Positions 33,319 to 41,546 of a stretch of DNA of 64,000 bases are shown here, piece by piece. A program made the translations under genes and the position numbers. The first letter of the stretch is position 1. Every line of letters begins with the position of its first letter. The notes under the pieces are model-generated. The model did no database searches. It was not told the DNA's origin and was given only the letters and a program-made list of their open reading frames with translations. The stretch is taken from contig NZ_BLLB01000002.1 of assembly GCF_010723735.1 (NCBI RefSeq), positions 496,001 to 560,000 of the forward strand. The letters are read 5' to 3'. Origin of the DNA: Mycolicibacterium hippocampi. GTDB taxonomy: Bacteria > Actinomycetota > Actinomycetes > Mycobacteriales > Mycobacteriaceae.

Positions 33319-35859
33319 ATGACCCCGCCCCAGCTCCTCCTTGACGATCCCGGCGACCTGTCTGCGCTGCGTGCGGCAGGCGCCGACGCCGATGAGCTGT
33401 TCACAACGTTCGCCGCCTGGGCCGAGGCGAACGGGACTGCTCTGTACCCAGCGCAGGAGGAGGCGCTGATCGAGCTGGTCAGCGGCTCGAATGTCATCCT
33501 CGCGACGCCCACAGGTTCGGGCAAGTCACTGGTGGCGACCGGCGCACTGTACGCCACTCTGGCGGCGGATCGGCGCAGCTACTACACCGCGCCGATCAAG
33601 GCGTTGGTCAGCGAGAAGTTCTTCGCGTTGTGCGAGGTGTTCGGCGCAGTGAACGTGGGCATGCTCACCGGGGACGCCTCGGTCAACGCAGACGCACCAA
33701 TCATCGCCTGTACCGCGGAGGTGCTGGCCAACATCGCGCTGCGTGAGGGAGCGCGGGCCGACATCGCGCTCGTGGTGATGGACGAGTTCCACTTCTACGG
33801 CGACCCGGACCGGGGCTGGGCCTGGCAGGTGCCGCTGTTGGAGTTGCCGCGCGCTCAGTTCCTGCTGATGTCGGCCACCCTCGGCGACGTCACGTTCCTG
33901 CGAGAGGATCTGGCGCGACGCACCGGTCGGCCGACGGCGCTGGTCGCCAACGCGGAGCGTCCGGTGCCACTGTTCTACAGCTACGCGACGACGCCGATGC
34001 ACGAGACGATCGGCGACCTCCTCGACACCAAACAGGCGCCGATCTACGTCGTGCACTTCACCCAGGCGTCGGCGCTGGAGCGGGCGCAGGCACTGATGAG
34101 CATCAACGTCAGCACCAAGCAGGAGAAGGCCGCGATCGCCGAGCTCATCGGCGCCTTCCGGTTCTCCACCGCGTTCGGATCGACCTTGTCTCGACTGGTT
34201 CGACACGGAATCGGTGTCCACCACGCCGGGATGCTGCCGAAGTACCGGCGGCTGGTGGAGCAGCTGGCGCAGGCCGGGCTGCTCAAGGTCATCTGCGGCA
34301 CCGACACCCTGGGCGTCGGCATCAACGTCCCGATCCGGACGGTCGTCTTCTCGGCGCTGTCCAAGTACGACGGCACCCGTACCCGGCTGCTGAGTGCCCG
34401 CGAGTTCCACCAGATCGCCGGGCGGGCCGGACGGGCCGGCTACGACACCGCCGGCACCGTCGTCGTCCAGGCTCCCGAGCACGAGGTGGAGAACCTCAAA
34501 CAGTTCGCCAAGGTCGCCGATGACCCGAAGAAGCGGCGCAAGCTGGTGCGGCGCAAGGTACCCGAGGGCATGGTGCCGTGGAGCGAGAAGACCATGACCC
34601 GGCTGGTCGAGGCCGCGCCCGAGCCGTTGACGAGCAACATGCGGGTGTCCACGGCGATGCTCCTCGATGTCGTCGACCGGCCGGGGGACCCGTTCGCGGC
34701 GATGCGCCGCCTGCTCACCGAGAACCACGAACCACGCAAGCGACAGCTCCAGCACGTCCGGGAGGCGATCGGCATCGCACGCTCCCTGCTGCAGGCCGGT
34801 GTCGTGGAGCGGCTGGCCGAACCGGATGCCGACGGTCGCCGTTACCGGCTGACCGTCGACCTGCCGCCGGACTTCGCACTCAACCAGCCCCTGTCGACGT
34901 TCGCCCTCGGTGCGGTCGGGGTGCTCGACCCGGCGGCGGAAACCTATGCCCTCGACGTCGTTTCGGTCATCGAGGCGACGCTGGAAGACCCGCGCCAGAT
35001 CCTTGCGGCGCAGCTGAACAAGGCCAGGGGCGAAGCCGTCGCGGCGATGAAGGCCGAGGGGATCGAGTACGACGAGCGCATCGAGATGCTCGACGAGGTC
35101 AGCTATCCCAAACCCCTCGACGAGCTGCTGCAGCACACCTATGGGGTGTATCTGCAGACCAATCCGTGGGCCGCCGACGCGCGACTGTCGCCGAAGTCCG
35201 TCGTGCGCGAGATGTGGGAGCGGGCTTTCACGTTCCGGGAGTTCGTCAGCGTCTATGGGTTGACCCGGTCCGAGGGTGCGGTACTGCGCTACCTGTCCGA
35301 CGCGTTCAAGGCGCTGCGGTCCGGGGTGGCCACCGCCGCACGCACGGAGGAAGTCACCGACATCGTGGAGTGGCTCGGTGAGCTTGTACGACAGGTGGAT
35401 TCGAGCCTGCTCGACGAGTGGGAGCAGCTCACCAGCCCCGACCAGCCGTTGGATACGCCGGTGACGGTGCCTGCCCGTCCGCGGCCGCTGACGGGCAACG
35501 AGCGGGCGTTCACCGCGATGGTGCGCAATGCGCTGTTCCGGCGGGTGGAGTTGTTCGCGCGGCAGCGCTGGTATGACCTCGGCGAGCTGGACGTCGGCTC
35601 GGGTTGGACGGCCGAGCGGTGGGAGGAGGTCGTGCGCGCGTACTTCGACGAGCACGACGACGTGGGCACCGGCGCGGACGCCCGGGGCCCGGCACTGCTG
35701 ATCATCGACCGGCAGCGCGATGTCTGGCGGGTCCGGCAGATCCTCGACGACCCGGCAGGCGACCACGACTGGGGCTTCGACGTCGAGGTGGACCTGGAAG
35801 CCTCCGACGAGGAGGGAACAGCGGTGCTCCGTGTGGTCGACGCCGGCCGGATGGACTAG
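33319..35859 (+). CDS. Ski2-like DEAD/DEAH-box helicase with DUF3516
   Basis: The 846-residue protein has helicase motif I ATPTGSGKS (residues about 62-70), motif II MDEFHFY (about 154-160), motif III SATLGD and motif VI QIAGRAGRAGYD, as in Ski2/Mtr4 and HelY helicases. The C-terminal half (about 480-846) is the DUF3516 region, specific to actinobacteria. The likely role is RNA or DNA unwinding in RNA turnover or repair. It is a different protein from HelY. A long open frame on the opposite strand is a shadow. Start is ATG 33319. Confidence 0.9.
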   Translation: MTPPQLLLDDPGDLSALRAAGADADELFTTFAAWAEANGTALYPAQEEALIELVSGSNVILATPTGSGKSLVATGALYATLAADRRSYYTAPIKALVSEKFFALCEVFGAVNVGMLTGDASVNADAPIIACTAEVLANIALREGARADIALVVMDEFHFYGDPDRGWAWQVPLLELPRAQFLLMSATLGDVTFLREDLARRTGRPTALVANAERPVPLFYSYATTPMHETIGDLLDTKQAPIYVVHFTQASALERAQALMSINVSTKQEKAAIAELIGAFRFSTAFGSTLSRLVRHGIGVHHAGMLPKYRRLVEQLAQAGLLKVICGTDTLGVGINVPIRTVVFSALSKYDGTRTRLLSAREFHQIAGRAGRAGYDTAGTVVVQAPEHEVENLKQFAKVADDPKKRRKLVRRKVPEGMVPWSEKTMTRLVEAAPEPLTSNMRVSTAMLLDVVDRPGDPFAAMRRLLTENHEPRKRQLQHVREAIGIARSLLQAGVVERLAEPDADGRRYRLTVDLPPDFALNQPLSTFALGAVGVLDPAAETYALDVVSVIEATLEDPRQILAAQLNKARGEAVAAMKAEGIEYDERIEMLDEVSYPKPLDELLQHTYGVYLQTNPWAADARLSPKSVVREMWERAFTFREFVSVYGLTRSEGAVLRYLSDAFKALRSGVATAARTEEVTDIVEWLGELVRQVDSSLLDEWEQLTSPDQPLDTPVTVPARPRPLTGNERAFTAMVRNALFRRVELFARQRWYDLGELDVGSGWTAERWEEVVRAYFDEHDDVGTGADARGPALLIIDRQRDVWRVRQILDDPAGDHDWGFDVEVDLEASDEEGTAVLRVVDAGRMD

Positions 35860-35881
35860 CGGAAGGCGCCGCCCTTGGCCG

Positions 35882-36764
35882 CTATCTGACCAGGTACTGC
35901 TGGCCGGGCAGGAAAGAACCGATCGGAACCGCGCGGGCGCCGCAGCGCTGCACCGTCTCGGCGAACCGATCACCGGCATGCATGGCCAGCAACAGTGAGT
36001 CTGCGCCGAACCAGCTGCTTGCCAAGACATCCCGCTGAGCGTCCGGCATGCTTTCGTTGAGCGCCCAGTTCGAGATGAACAGGTCCGCATCGACCTCCAG
36101 GTGATCGACCAGGCCGATCGGAACGATGTTCACCGCTCCCATGACCGGATGTACGGGCCCACCGTGTGGAGATGGACGCGCCGTTCCCCTAGTACCGCTG
36201 CCAGGTAAAGCCATTGCAGCGCAGAGAAGACCGGCGTGTCGATGACGACGCAGGTCGGTGTGCCGCTGTGCAGCCGAATGAGCAACCTGATCAGGCTGCC
36301 AAATCCGCCACCCACTCCACGATCGTGTCGGCTTCAGACAGCTGCCGTCCGCTGGCATCCTGATGCCGCAGCAGGTGGTAGGCCTGGTGCACCGTATTCG
36401 ACGACGTTTGCACGGAACTGTCGGGCACCGCGAACATCGGCGGGGCACCCACTGGGGATTCGGCGAGCACTTCGATGTCGGACACGTACGTTCGGATCCA
36501 CGGAAGCTCATGGGGCACCACGTACTCGTCGACGAACATCTGGAACCGAATTGCCGGGTGCCGCAGAAAGTCCTGCGGGGGAACCGGCAACAGGTCCCGT
36601 TCGAGCTCTGCATTCCGCCTCGTCCAGTCAGTGCGCACATACCTCGGCTCGGTGTGATGCCGGACGTGTTCGAGTTTCTCGGCGAAGCGGCCCGCCAAGT
36701 CGGCGAAGTCGTGACCCGAAAACTGTTGGTCACGGCCCACTGCCGGGCGCGGTGCGGGTGTCAA
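35882..36764 (-). pseudogene. Putative sugar O-methyltransferase-like gene with two frameshifts
   Basis: Three consecutive frames together give one protein of about 290 residues. Frame 1 runs from ATG 36764 to near 36300 and stops just after EADTIVEW. Frame 2 takes over with GGGFGSLIRLLIRLHSG and continues to LAAVLGERRVHLHT near 36165. Frame 3 follows with GAVNIVPIGLVDHLEVDADLF and ends at 35882. The GGGFGS motif is a SAM-binding loop typical of sugar O-methyltransferase-like proteins. A one-base loss at about 36300 and another slip near 36160 explain the breaks. Lying 12 bases after the hemerythrin gene, it was likely in the same operon. Confidence 0.7.
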
Positions 36765-36776
36765 GATTCGACTCCT

Positions 36777-37343
36777 TTACCTCAGCGCTGAGGAGATGAC
36801 ATCGCGTGCCCGGTCGAGCATCGACGCGAACGGGCCGACGACGAAGTTCAGTTTCGCCGACTCGACCCCGGGGTGTGGCCGGGTCGGCGCGATCGCCTGG
36901 GCTGCCTGTACCGCAGCCGCCATCCGCTTGAGATCGTCGGCCTCGAGCTCATGCTGAAGTCGGTTGAATTCCTCGGCCTCTTCACGATCGGCATGCGAGA
37001 CCACGGCGTCGCGGAAGAGCGTCAGGGCATCGAGGAACTCCTGCGACCCGATGTCCAACTCCTCGAGCTGCGCCAACTGTTCCTTGGCGTCGCGCTCTTC
37101 CGCCAGCCGCGCCTCCACGACGGCGTCCCCGTCGTCGATCTCTCGGCGCGCACGGGGGTGCACCACCATCTCCTCAGCCGTTTCGTGAACGGCCAACAGC
37201 TGCCTCAACGCGACGAAAGCCTCTTCTCGCGCCTCCGTTTTCGACGCAGACAGAACATCGTCGAACATGTCCTTGATCAGATTGTGCTGTCCCACCAAGA
37301 ACGCCACCACGTCGTCGGTCGACTGCACGAATGTCTCCACCAC
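36777..37343 (-). CDS. Hemerythrin HHE domain protein
   Basis: The 188-residue helical protein carries hemerythrin-type diiron ligands: H20 (FLVGQHNLIKDMF), H53 with E57/E58 and H62 (AVHETAEEMVVHPRA), and H117 with E121/E122 (VVSHADREEAEEF). Hemerythrin-like proteins sense or bind O2, NO or peroxide; SigF-dependent members in M. smegmatis influence H2O2 sensitivity. GTG 37343 has GGAGG eight bases upstream. A perfect SigF-type promoter lies about 75 bases upstream. Confidence 0.9.
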   Translation of the reverse strand: MVETFVQSTDDVVAFLVGQHNLIKDMFDDVLSASKTEAREEAFVALRQLLAVHETAEEMVVHPRARREIDDGDAVVEARLAEERDAKEQLAQLEELDIGSQEFLDALTLFRDAVVSHADREEAEEFNRLQHELEADDLKRMAAAVQAAQAIAPTRPHPGVESAKLNFVVGPFASMLDRARDVISSALR

Positions 37344-37417
37344 GGCACGCACCTCCGCAATCAGGTCTGGACCTCGAATCAGAGCGCATGGGCTGCGCGC
37401 TCTATCGTCGCAGGTCG

Positions 37418-37441
37418 TACCCGCGCGCGTCCCGGTCAAAC
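37418..37441 (-). promoter_or_regulatory. SigF-type promoter of the hemerythrin gene
   Basis: Minus strand GTTT (37441-37438), 15 bases, GGGTA (37422-37418), followed by C. Full match. Confidence 0.6.
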
Positions 37442-37467
37442 ACCCGGATCAGACGTGACGCGGAACA

Positions 37468-38406
37468 TCAGTCCGGAGGGTAGGGCAATCCGTATTGGTC
37501 GGCGAGCAGGCTCTGAACCACGATCATCGCCGCGTTCGACCCCGCCGCAACGGCGCCCGCCACGTGCGGTTGCTCGGCGCAGACATCGCCGGCCGCGAAC
37601 ACTGTGGGCATGTCAGTCCGGAAAAGCGCGTCCACCGCGATGGCGTCCGGTGCCAACGAGGCCGACATACAGTTGACGCCGAGCTTCTTCGCCAACGACG
37701 AGCGCTGCCGCAACGGGGCCTCGACCAACAGTCCATCCCTGCGAAGCCGCGTTCCGTCGGCGAACACGATGTCGGTGAGCTGGCCTTGGGAACCGACCAG
37801 CTCGGTGATCCGCCGCTCATCGACGGGCACTCCGGCCGCCTTCAGTAGTCGACGCTGCGACGCTTCGAGTCGATCGGGTCCGTCACTCAGCAGCACCACG
37901 TCATCGGTCCACCCCCGCAACATCAGCGCCGCATGCACCCCGTCCGCCCCGGATGCCACCGCCGCGAGGCGGCGGTCACGCATCTCCCAGCCGTGGCAGA
38001 ACGGACATTGGAAGACCGACTCTCCCCACAGGGCGGCGAGTCCCGGGAGGTCCGGCGGGCAGTACTGCATACCGGTCGCAAGCAGCACCCGTCGGGTGCG
38101 GACCTGTCGGCCGTCTTCGAGATCCAGTTCGAGGACTTCTCCAACGGGCGCGCCGGACAACACTTCCCCGGGGAGATACTCGACACTGGGATAAGCCGAC
38201 AGCTCACGACGACCCGCGGCATAGAACTCGGCCGGCGGCCGCTGATCGTAGCCGAGTAACCCCCCGATAGCGGGGGCCGCGCGATTGCTCTGCGCGCCCG
38301 CGTCGATCACCAGAGTCCGCCGGCGTGCTCGCCCGAGCACCAAAGCCGCACTCAGCCCCGCCGCGCCACCCCCGACGACGACACATTCCCACACGCTGCT
38401 CACCAC
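37468..38406 (-). CDS. Thioredoxin reductase-like FAD/NAD(P) oxidoreductase
   Basis: The 312-residue flavoprotein has the FAD motif VVVGGGAAGLSAALVLG at the N-terminus, a redox-active CxxC in VFQCPFCHGWE (instead of the CATC of true thioredoxin reductase), and the late FAD motif TVFAAGDVCAEQPH. Low-molecular-weight thioredoxin reductase-like enzymes with CPFC include fungal dithiol oxidases and many uncharacterised bacterial proteins; NADPH motif GxGxxA is weak (VASGADGVHAAL), so it may act as an oxidase. GTG 38406 was taken (38403 also possible). Confidence 0.8.
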   Translation of the reverse strand: MVSSVWECVVVGGGAAGLSAALVLGRARRRTLVIDAGAQSNRAAPAIGGLLGYDQRPPAEFYAAGRRELSAYPSVEYLPGEVLSGAPVGEVLELDLEDGRQVRTRRVLLATGMQYCPPDLPGLAALWGESVFQCPFCHGWEMRDRRLAAVASGADGVHAALMLRGWTDDVVLLSDGPDRLEASQRRLLKAAGVPVDERRITELVGSQGQLTDIVFADGTRLRRDGLLVEAPLRQRSSLAKKLGVNCMSASLAPDAIAVDALFRTDMPTVFAAGDVCAEQPHVAGAVAAGSNAAMIVVQSLLADQYGLPYPPD

Positions 38407-38514
38407 GCCCAGATTGCCGGTGACGTGCGGGCCAAACCCCGCACAGACGAATAGGCGGCACCGATGTGGGTATCGACACTCACGTCCCTGCACCGAAGAC
38501 ATCGAGGAGTACCG

Positions 38515-38631
38515 GTGACCAACCCTGAACCGAACGATCCTGCTGGAGCAGACGAACAAAAGGTTCCGCCTGCCAATCCTGCGTACTCGACACCGCCGCC
38601 GGAAGGCCTGCCGGACGCAGAAACGGACTGA
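38515..38631 (+). CDS. Tiny proline/acid-rich protein, 38 residues
   Basis: GTG 38515 has GAGGAGT five bases upstream and opens a short frame (MTNPEPNDPAGADEQ start, PEGLPDAETD end). The good ribosome binding site and typical composition support a real, unannotated small protein. It is divergent from the flavoprotein gene. Confidence 0.45.
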   Translation: MTNPEPNDPAGADEQKVPPANPAYSTPPPEGLPDAETD

Positions 38632-38635
38632 CGAC

Positions 38636-39220
38636 TCAGGTGCGGGTAGTGCGGCGCCGTCGACGCTTCATCACAGCGCCACCGAGCTTTGTGACGAGGC
38701 CCCCGGCGACGACCCACGGGCCGGCGACAATGAACGGGTCCATCCAGGTGTGGGAGTTGTCGACCCGCGTGGTGCCGGTCCGAGCCTTGAATCCGTTGTG
38801 GGTGAACTCGCTCCAGACACCCGTTTGCGTGATCGGATTGTCCGGCCGCAGAGTCAGCAGTGATGCCACGTGGCTTTCGAAGGCGTCGACACGGTCGGCG
38901 GCCAGCAGCATCAGCCAGTGGGCGGCGCGTCCCTCGCTGTAGCGGTACGCATATTTCCGCACGACGCCTGATACCCCGCGGGGCGGCGTCGACGTGCCGA
39001 AGACCGGGGTCAGCATCGCGTGTTCGATCGATCGCTCCCGCGGCCATTTCTCGGGCTGTCGCTCCGGAAACTCCCAATGAGCTCCGGTGGCCGCGGGATC
39101 AAATCTCACCCGAGGAACGGACGGTCGGTCGGCGATGTCGAGGTCGACGCCCCAACCGGGGATACGGTTGCGCAACTCGTCGCGGTCCGGAACCGGTGGG
39201 TGGTCTGCTGTGTACACCAT
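38636..39220 (-). CDS. Conserved hypothetical protein with C-terminal hydrophobic segment
   Basis: The 194-residue product has no domain I recognise. The first 150 residues are soluble and Arg/Asp-rich (WGVDLDIADRPSVPRVRFD, GVVRKYAYRYSEGRAAHWLM). Near the end is a hydrophobic segment (DPFIVAGPWVVAGGLVTKLGG) followed by KRRRRRTT, suggesting membrane association. GGGAG precedes the ATG. It starts 12 bases after the alcohol dehydrogenase gene and is probably expressed with it under the SigF-type promoter. Confidence 0.65.
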   Translation of the reverse strand: MVYTADHPPVPDRDELRNRIPGWGVDLDIADRPSVPRVRFDPAATGAHWEFPERQPEKWPRERSIEHAMLTPVFGTSTPPRGVSGVVRKYAYRYSEGRAAHWLMLLAADRVDAFESHVASLLTLRPDNPITQTGVWSEFTHNGFKARTGTTRVDNSHTWMDPFIVAGPWVVAGGLVTKLGGAVMKRRRRRTTRT

Positions 39221-39232
39221 TCTGTGCTCCCG

Positions 39233-40381
39233 TCAGCTTGCTTGCGGAAGGACGATGGGCTTGATGCAACCGTCCAGCTTCGCCGAGAAGATGTGGTACG
39301 CGTCGGAGATGTGCTCCAATGGAATTCGATGCGTGACAATGTCGTTCGGTTTCAGGTAGCCGTTCTGAATGTGAGAGAAGAGCCTGGGCCATTGCCGTTT
39401 GACAGGGCACTGGTTCATCCGCAACGTCAGACCCTTGTTCATCGCATCACCGAACTTCACTGCGCTGAACATCGGGCCGTAGGCACCCATGACCGACACC
39501 GTCCCGCCCTTGCGCACCGAGTCGATGGCCCAGTTGAGCGCAACCGGGGAGCCGCCCTGCAGCTTGAGTTTCGCCGCCGCGACATGCTGTAGGAAGTTTC
39601 CGTCTGCTTCGGCGCCCACGCAGTCGATGACCGAGTCGGCACCGAGGTGGCCGGTCGCCTTCTTCATCTGGACGACGATGTCGTCGTACTCGCCGAAGTT
39701 GTACGTCTCAGCGTGCGCGAAGGTCCGCGCCTTTTCCAGTCGGTTCTCGAGATAGTCGATGACGAGCACCCTGCCGGCACCCATCAGCCACGCCGACTTG
39801 GCGGCGTAGAGGCCGATCGGGCCGGCGCCGAACACGGCCACGGTGTCACCTTCTGCGATGTCGGCGAGCTGAGCGCCGAAGTACCCGGTGGCCAATGCGT
39901 CGGTACACAACAGGGCGTCCTCGTCGTCCATCCAGTCGGGAATGATCGCCGGACCCACGTCGGCGAAGGGCACGCGCACGAACTCCGCCTGGCCACCGTC
40001 ATAGCCGCCGCAGGTGTGCGAGTAGCCGTAGATGCCGCCGACCGCGGTGGCGTTGGGATTGACGTTGTGGCAGTTGGAGTAGAGACCGCGGGCGCAGAAG
40101 TAGCACGACCCGCAGTAGACGTTGAACGGCACCATCACCCGATCCCCACGCTTGAGGTGCTGCACCGAGGGGCCCACTTCCTCGACCACGCCGATGAACT
40201 CGTGCCCGAAGGTCATGCCGACACGCGTGTCGGGCATCATCCCGTGGTAGAGGTGCAGGTCCGAGCCACAGATGGCCGCCATCTGCACCCGGACGATGGC
40301 GTCGTTCGGGTGCTCGATCGCGGGTATGTCCTTCTCTTCGACCCGTATCTTGTAGGGCCCTCGATAAACCATTGCCCGCAT
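39233..40381 (-). CDS. Zinc-dependent alcohol dehydrogenase, formaldehyde dehydrogenase-like (second copy)
   Basis: The 382-residue enzyme has the catalytic zinc motif ICGSDLHLYHG, GHEFIGVVEEVG, structural zinc cysteines (CGSCYFCARGLYSNC) and the Rossmann motif VAVFGAGPIGLYAAKSA. Like the enzyme at 12435-13616 it belongs to the formaldehyde dehydrogenase-like group, but the two are clearly diverged. GAGGAG lies six bases before ATG 40381 and a perfect SigF-type promoter about 40 bases upstream. Probable role: aldehyde or alcohol detoxification in stress. Confidence 0.85.
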   Translation of the reverse strand: MRAMVYRGPYKIRVEEKDIPAIEHPNDAIVRVQMAAICGSDLHLYHGMMPDTRVGMTFGHEFIGVVEEVGPSVQHLKRGDRVMVPFNVYCGSCYFCARGLYSNCHNVNPNATAVGGIYGYSHTCGGYDGGQAEFVRVPFADVGPAIIPDWMDDEDALLCTDALATGYFGAQLADIAEGDTVAVFGAGPIGLYAAKSAWLMGAGRVLVIDYLENRLEKARTFAHAETYNFGEYDDIVVQMKKATGHLGADSVIDCVGAEADGNFLQHVAAAKLKLQGGSPVALNWAIDSVRKGGTVSVMGAYGPMFSAVKFGDAMNKGLTLRMNQCPVKRQWPRLFSHIQNGYLKPNDIVTHRIPLEHISDAYHIFSAKLDGCIKPIVLPQAS

Positions 40382-40415
40382 GGTGTTCTCCTCGGTCGGC
40401 TGCTTTCCGCGCAGT

Positions 40416-40439
40416 TACCCCGTGCCGCCCCGCCGAAAC
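40416..40439 (-). promoter_or_regulatory. SigF-type promoter of second alcohol dehydrogenase gene
   Basis: Minus strand GTTT (40439-40436), 15 bases, GGGTA (40420-40416), followed by A. Full match. Confidence 0.6.
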
Positions 40440-40448
40440 GGGAGCCCG

Positions 40449-41132
40449 TCAATCTCGGCTGTCGATCACACGTTGCGCGATCTCGACGAGAACGGTGTTG
40501 CTCTCCTGCGACAACTGGCGCAGCATGCCGAAAGCGCGTACGTCGTCCACGCCGAAGCGTTCCATGATGATTCCCTTGGCCTGACCGATCCGGTCGCGGG
40601 TCGCCAAGGCAGAAGTCAACTGCTCGCCTTGCCGGTTGGCCATGATCGCCGCCGCGGCGTGCGCCGCGAGGACAGCTCCGATCGCCTGCGCCTGCTCGTC
40701 CCACTCCCTCGGTTGGAACCCGAAGAGATTCAGCGCGCCGGTGGTGCGGTCGGCGGTGTACAGCCGGAACGAGAGACCGCTCAGGACACCGAGCTTGACG
40801 ACTTCAGCGGAGTACGCCGGCCATCGCTTCTCGTCACGGAAGTCGTCGGTGCGCACGATCGCGTCGCTGAGCGCGGCCTCCATGCACGGACCCTCCTGGA
40901 AGGTGTGCTGAAGTTCGTCGAGTTCGTGCGGCAGCTCCGTGGTTCCCGCGTGAGATTCGAACTTTCCGCCCTTGGTGATGAGCAGGATGCCTGCCGTATC
41001 CACCCCGGGGATGAGCTCCACAGCCGCGGTCGTCACCTCCGAGAAGATCTCCTCTGCGGTACTCGGCGCCGCGACGGTGCGGGCCAGCTCGGCCATCCGT
41101 GCGGCCAAGGCAACGTTTGCCTGCTCAGACAT
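40449..41132 (-). CDS. GAF-ANTAR regulator
   Basis: The 227-residue protein has a GAF sensor domain at residues about 20-155 (ELIPGVDTAGILLITKGG, LQHTFQEGPCMEA, GVLSGLSFRLYTADRTTGAL) and an ANTAR RNA-binding domain at about 170-225 (ATRDRIGQAKGIIMERFGV). The GAF part resembles those binding small ligands; ANTAR acts as transcription antiterminator. There is no Shine-Dalgarno sequence before ATG 41132, but a SigF-like promoter ends eleven bases upstream, so the mRNA is likely almost leaderless. Confidence 0.85.
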   Translation of the reverse strand: MSEQANVALAARMAELARTVAAPSTAEEIFSEVTTAAVELIPGVDTAGILLITKGGKFESHAGTTELPHELDELQHTFQEGPCMEAALSDAIVRTDDFRDEKRWPAYSAEVVKLGVLSGLSFRLYTADRTTGALNLFGFQPREWDEQAQAIGAVLAAHAAAAIMANRQGEQLTSALATRDRIGQAKGIIMERFGVDDVRAFGMLRQLSQESNTVLVEIAQRVIDSRD

Positions 41133-41142
41133 CCAGGTGTAC

Positions 41143-41167
41143 TGCCCCACCGAGCAGGGAGCCAAAC
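41143..41167 (-). promoter_or_regulatory. SigF-like promoter of the GAF-ANTAR gene
   Basis: Minus strand GTTT (41167-41164), 16 bases, GGGCA (41147-41143). Expected transcript starts within about five bases of the ATG. Confidence 0.5.
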
Positions 41168-41246
41168 GCGGACGGGGCAGTTCACTCCGCCCTGGCCCGC
41201 AGCCCGTCTGTGTCCACCAGGTCGATGCCGGCGTAGTGGATGGTTC

Positions 41247-41511
41247 GGTGTCATCGCCATCAAAGAGGTGGTCGTGTTCCACTCTTCGGCCGACGCCTCC
41301 GCGACTACCAAGCCGACCTGCCGTTCGTCGTCATCGCCGACCCCGAGCGCAACCTCTACCGGGAGTTCGGCGTGAAATCGTCGGTGAAGTCGGTCGCCCA
41401 TCCTCGCGCCTGGCTGGCCGCCGCGCGGGGCGCGGCGCGGCAGCGGTCGAGCAAATACGGCGCGCACGCCGACGATCAGTGGTCGGTGACCGAGAGATCC
41501 TCGCTCTCGGT
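41247..41511 (+). pseudogene. Remnant of AhpC/TSA-type peroxiredoxin gene
   Basis: A fragment similar to the second half of peroxiredoxin-like proteins is split over two frames. Frame 1 gives VIAIKEVVVFHSSAD (to about 41297); frame 2 continues LRDYQADLPFVVIADPERN, then FGVKSSVKSV and HPRAWLAAARG. After RG the sequence jumps to KYGAHADDQWSVTE, which in intact proteins lies tens of residues later. So the gene has lost its N-terminal half with the redox Cys, has a one-base slip and an internal deletion. It is non-functional. Confidence 0.7.
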
Positions 41512-41546
41512 GCACAGTTCACGAACGGCCAGCCGGGCGGTCGGGT

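Noticed and set aside
33526..36090. Very long open frame on the minus strand opposite the helicase
   Set aside because: Its composition (His, Arg, Gln, Val-rich, without domains) and the clear helicase motifs on the plus strand show it is a shadow of codon bias in GC-rich DNA.
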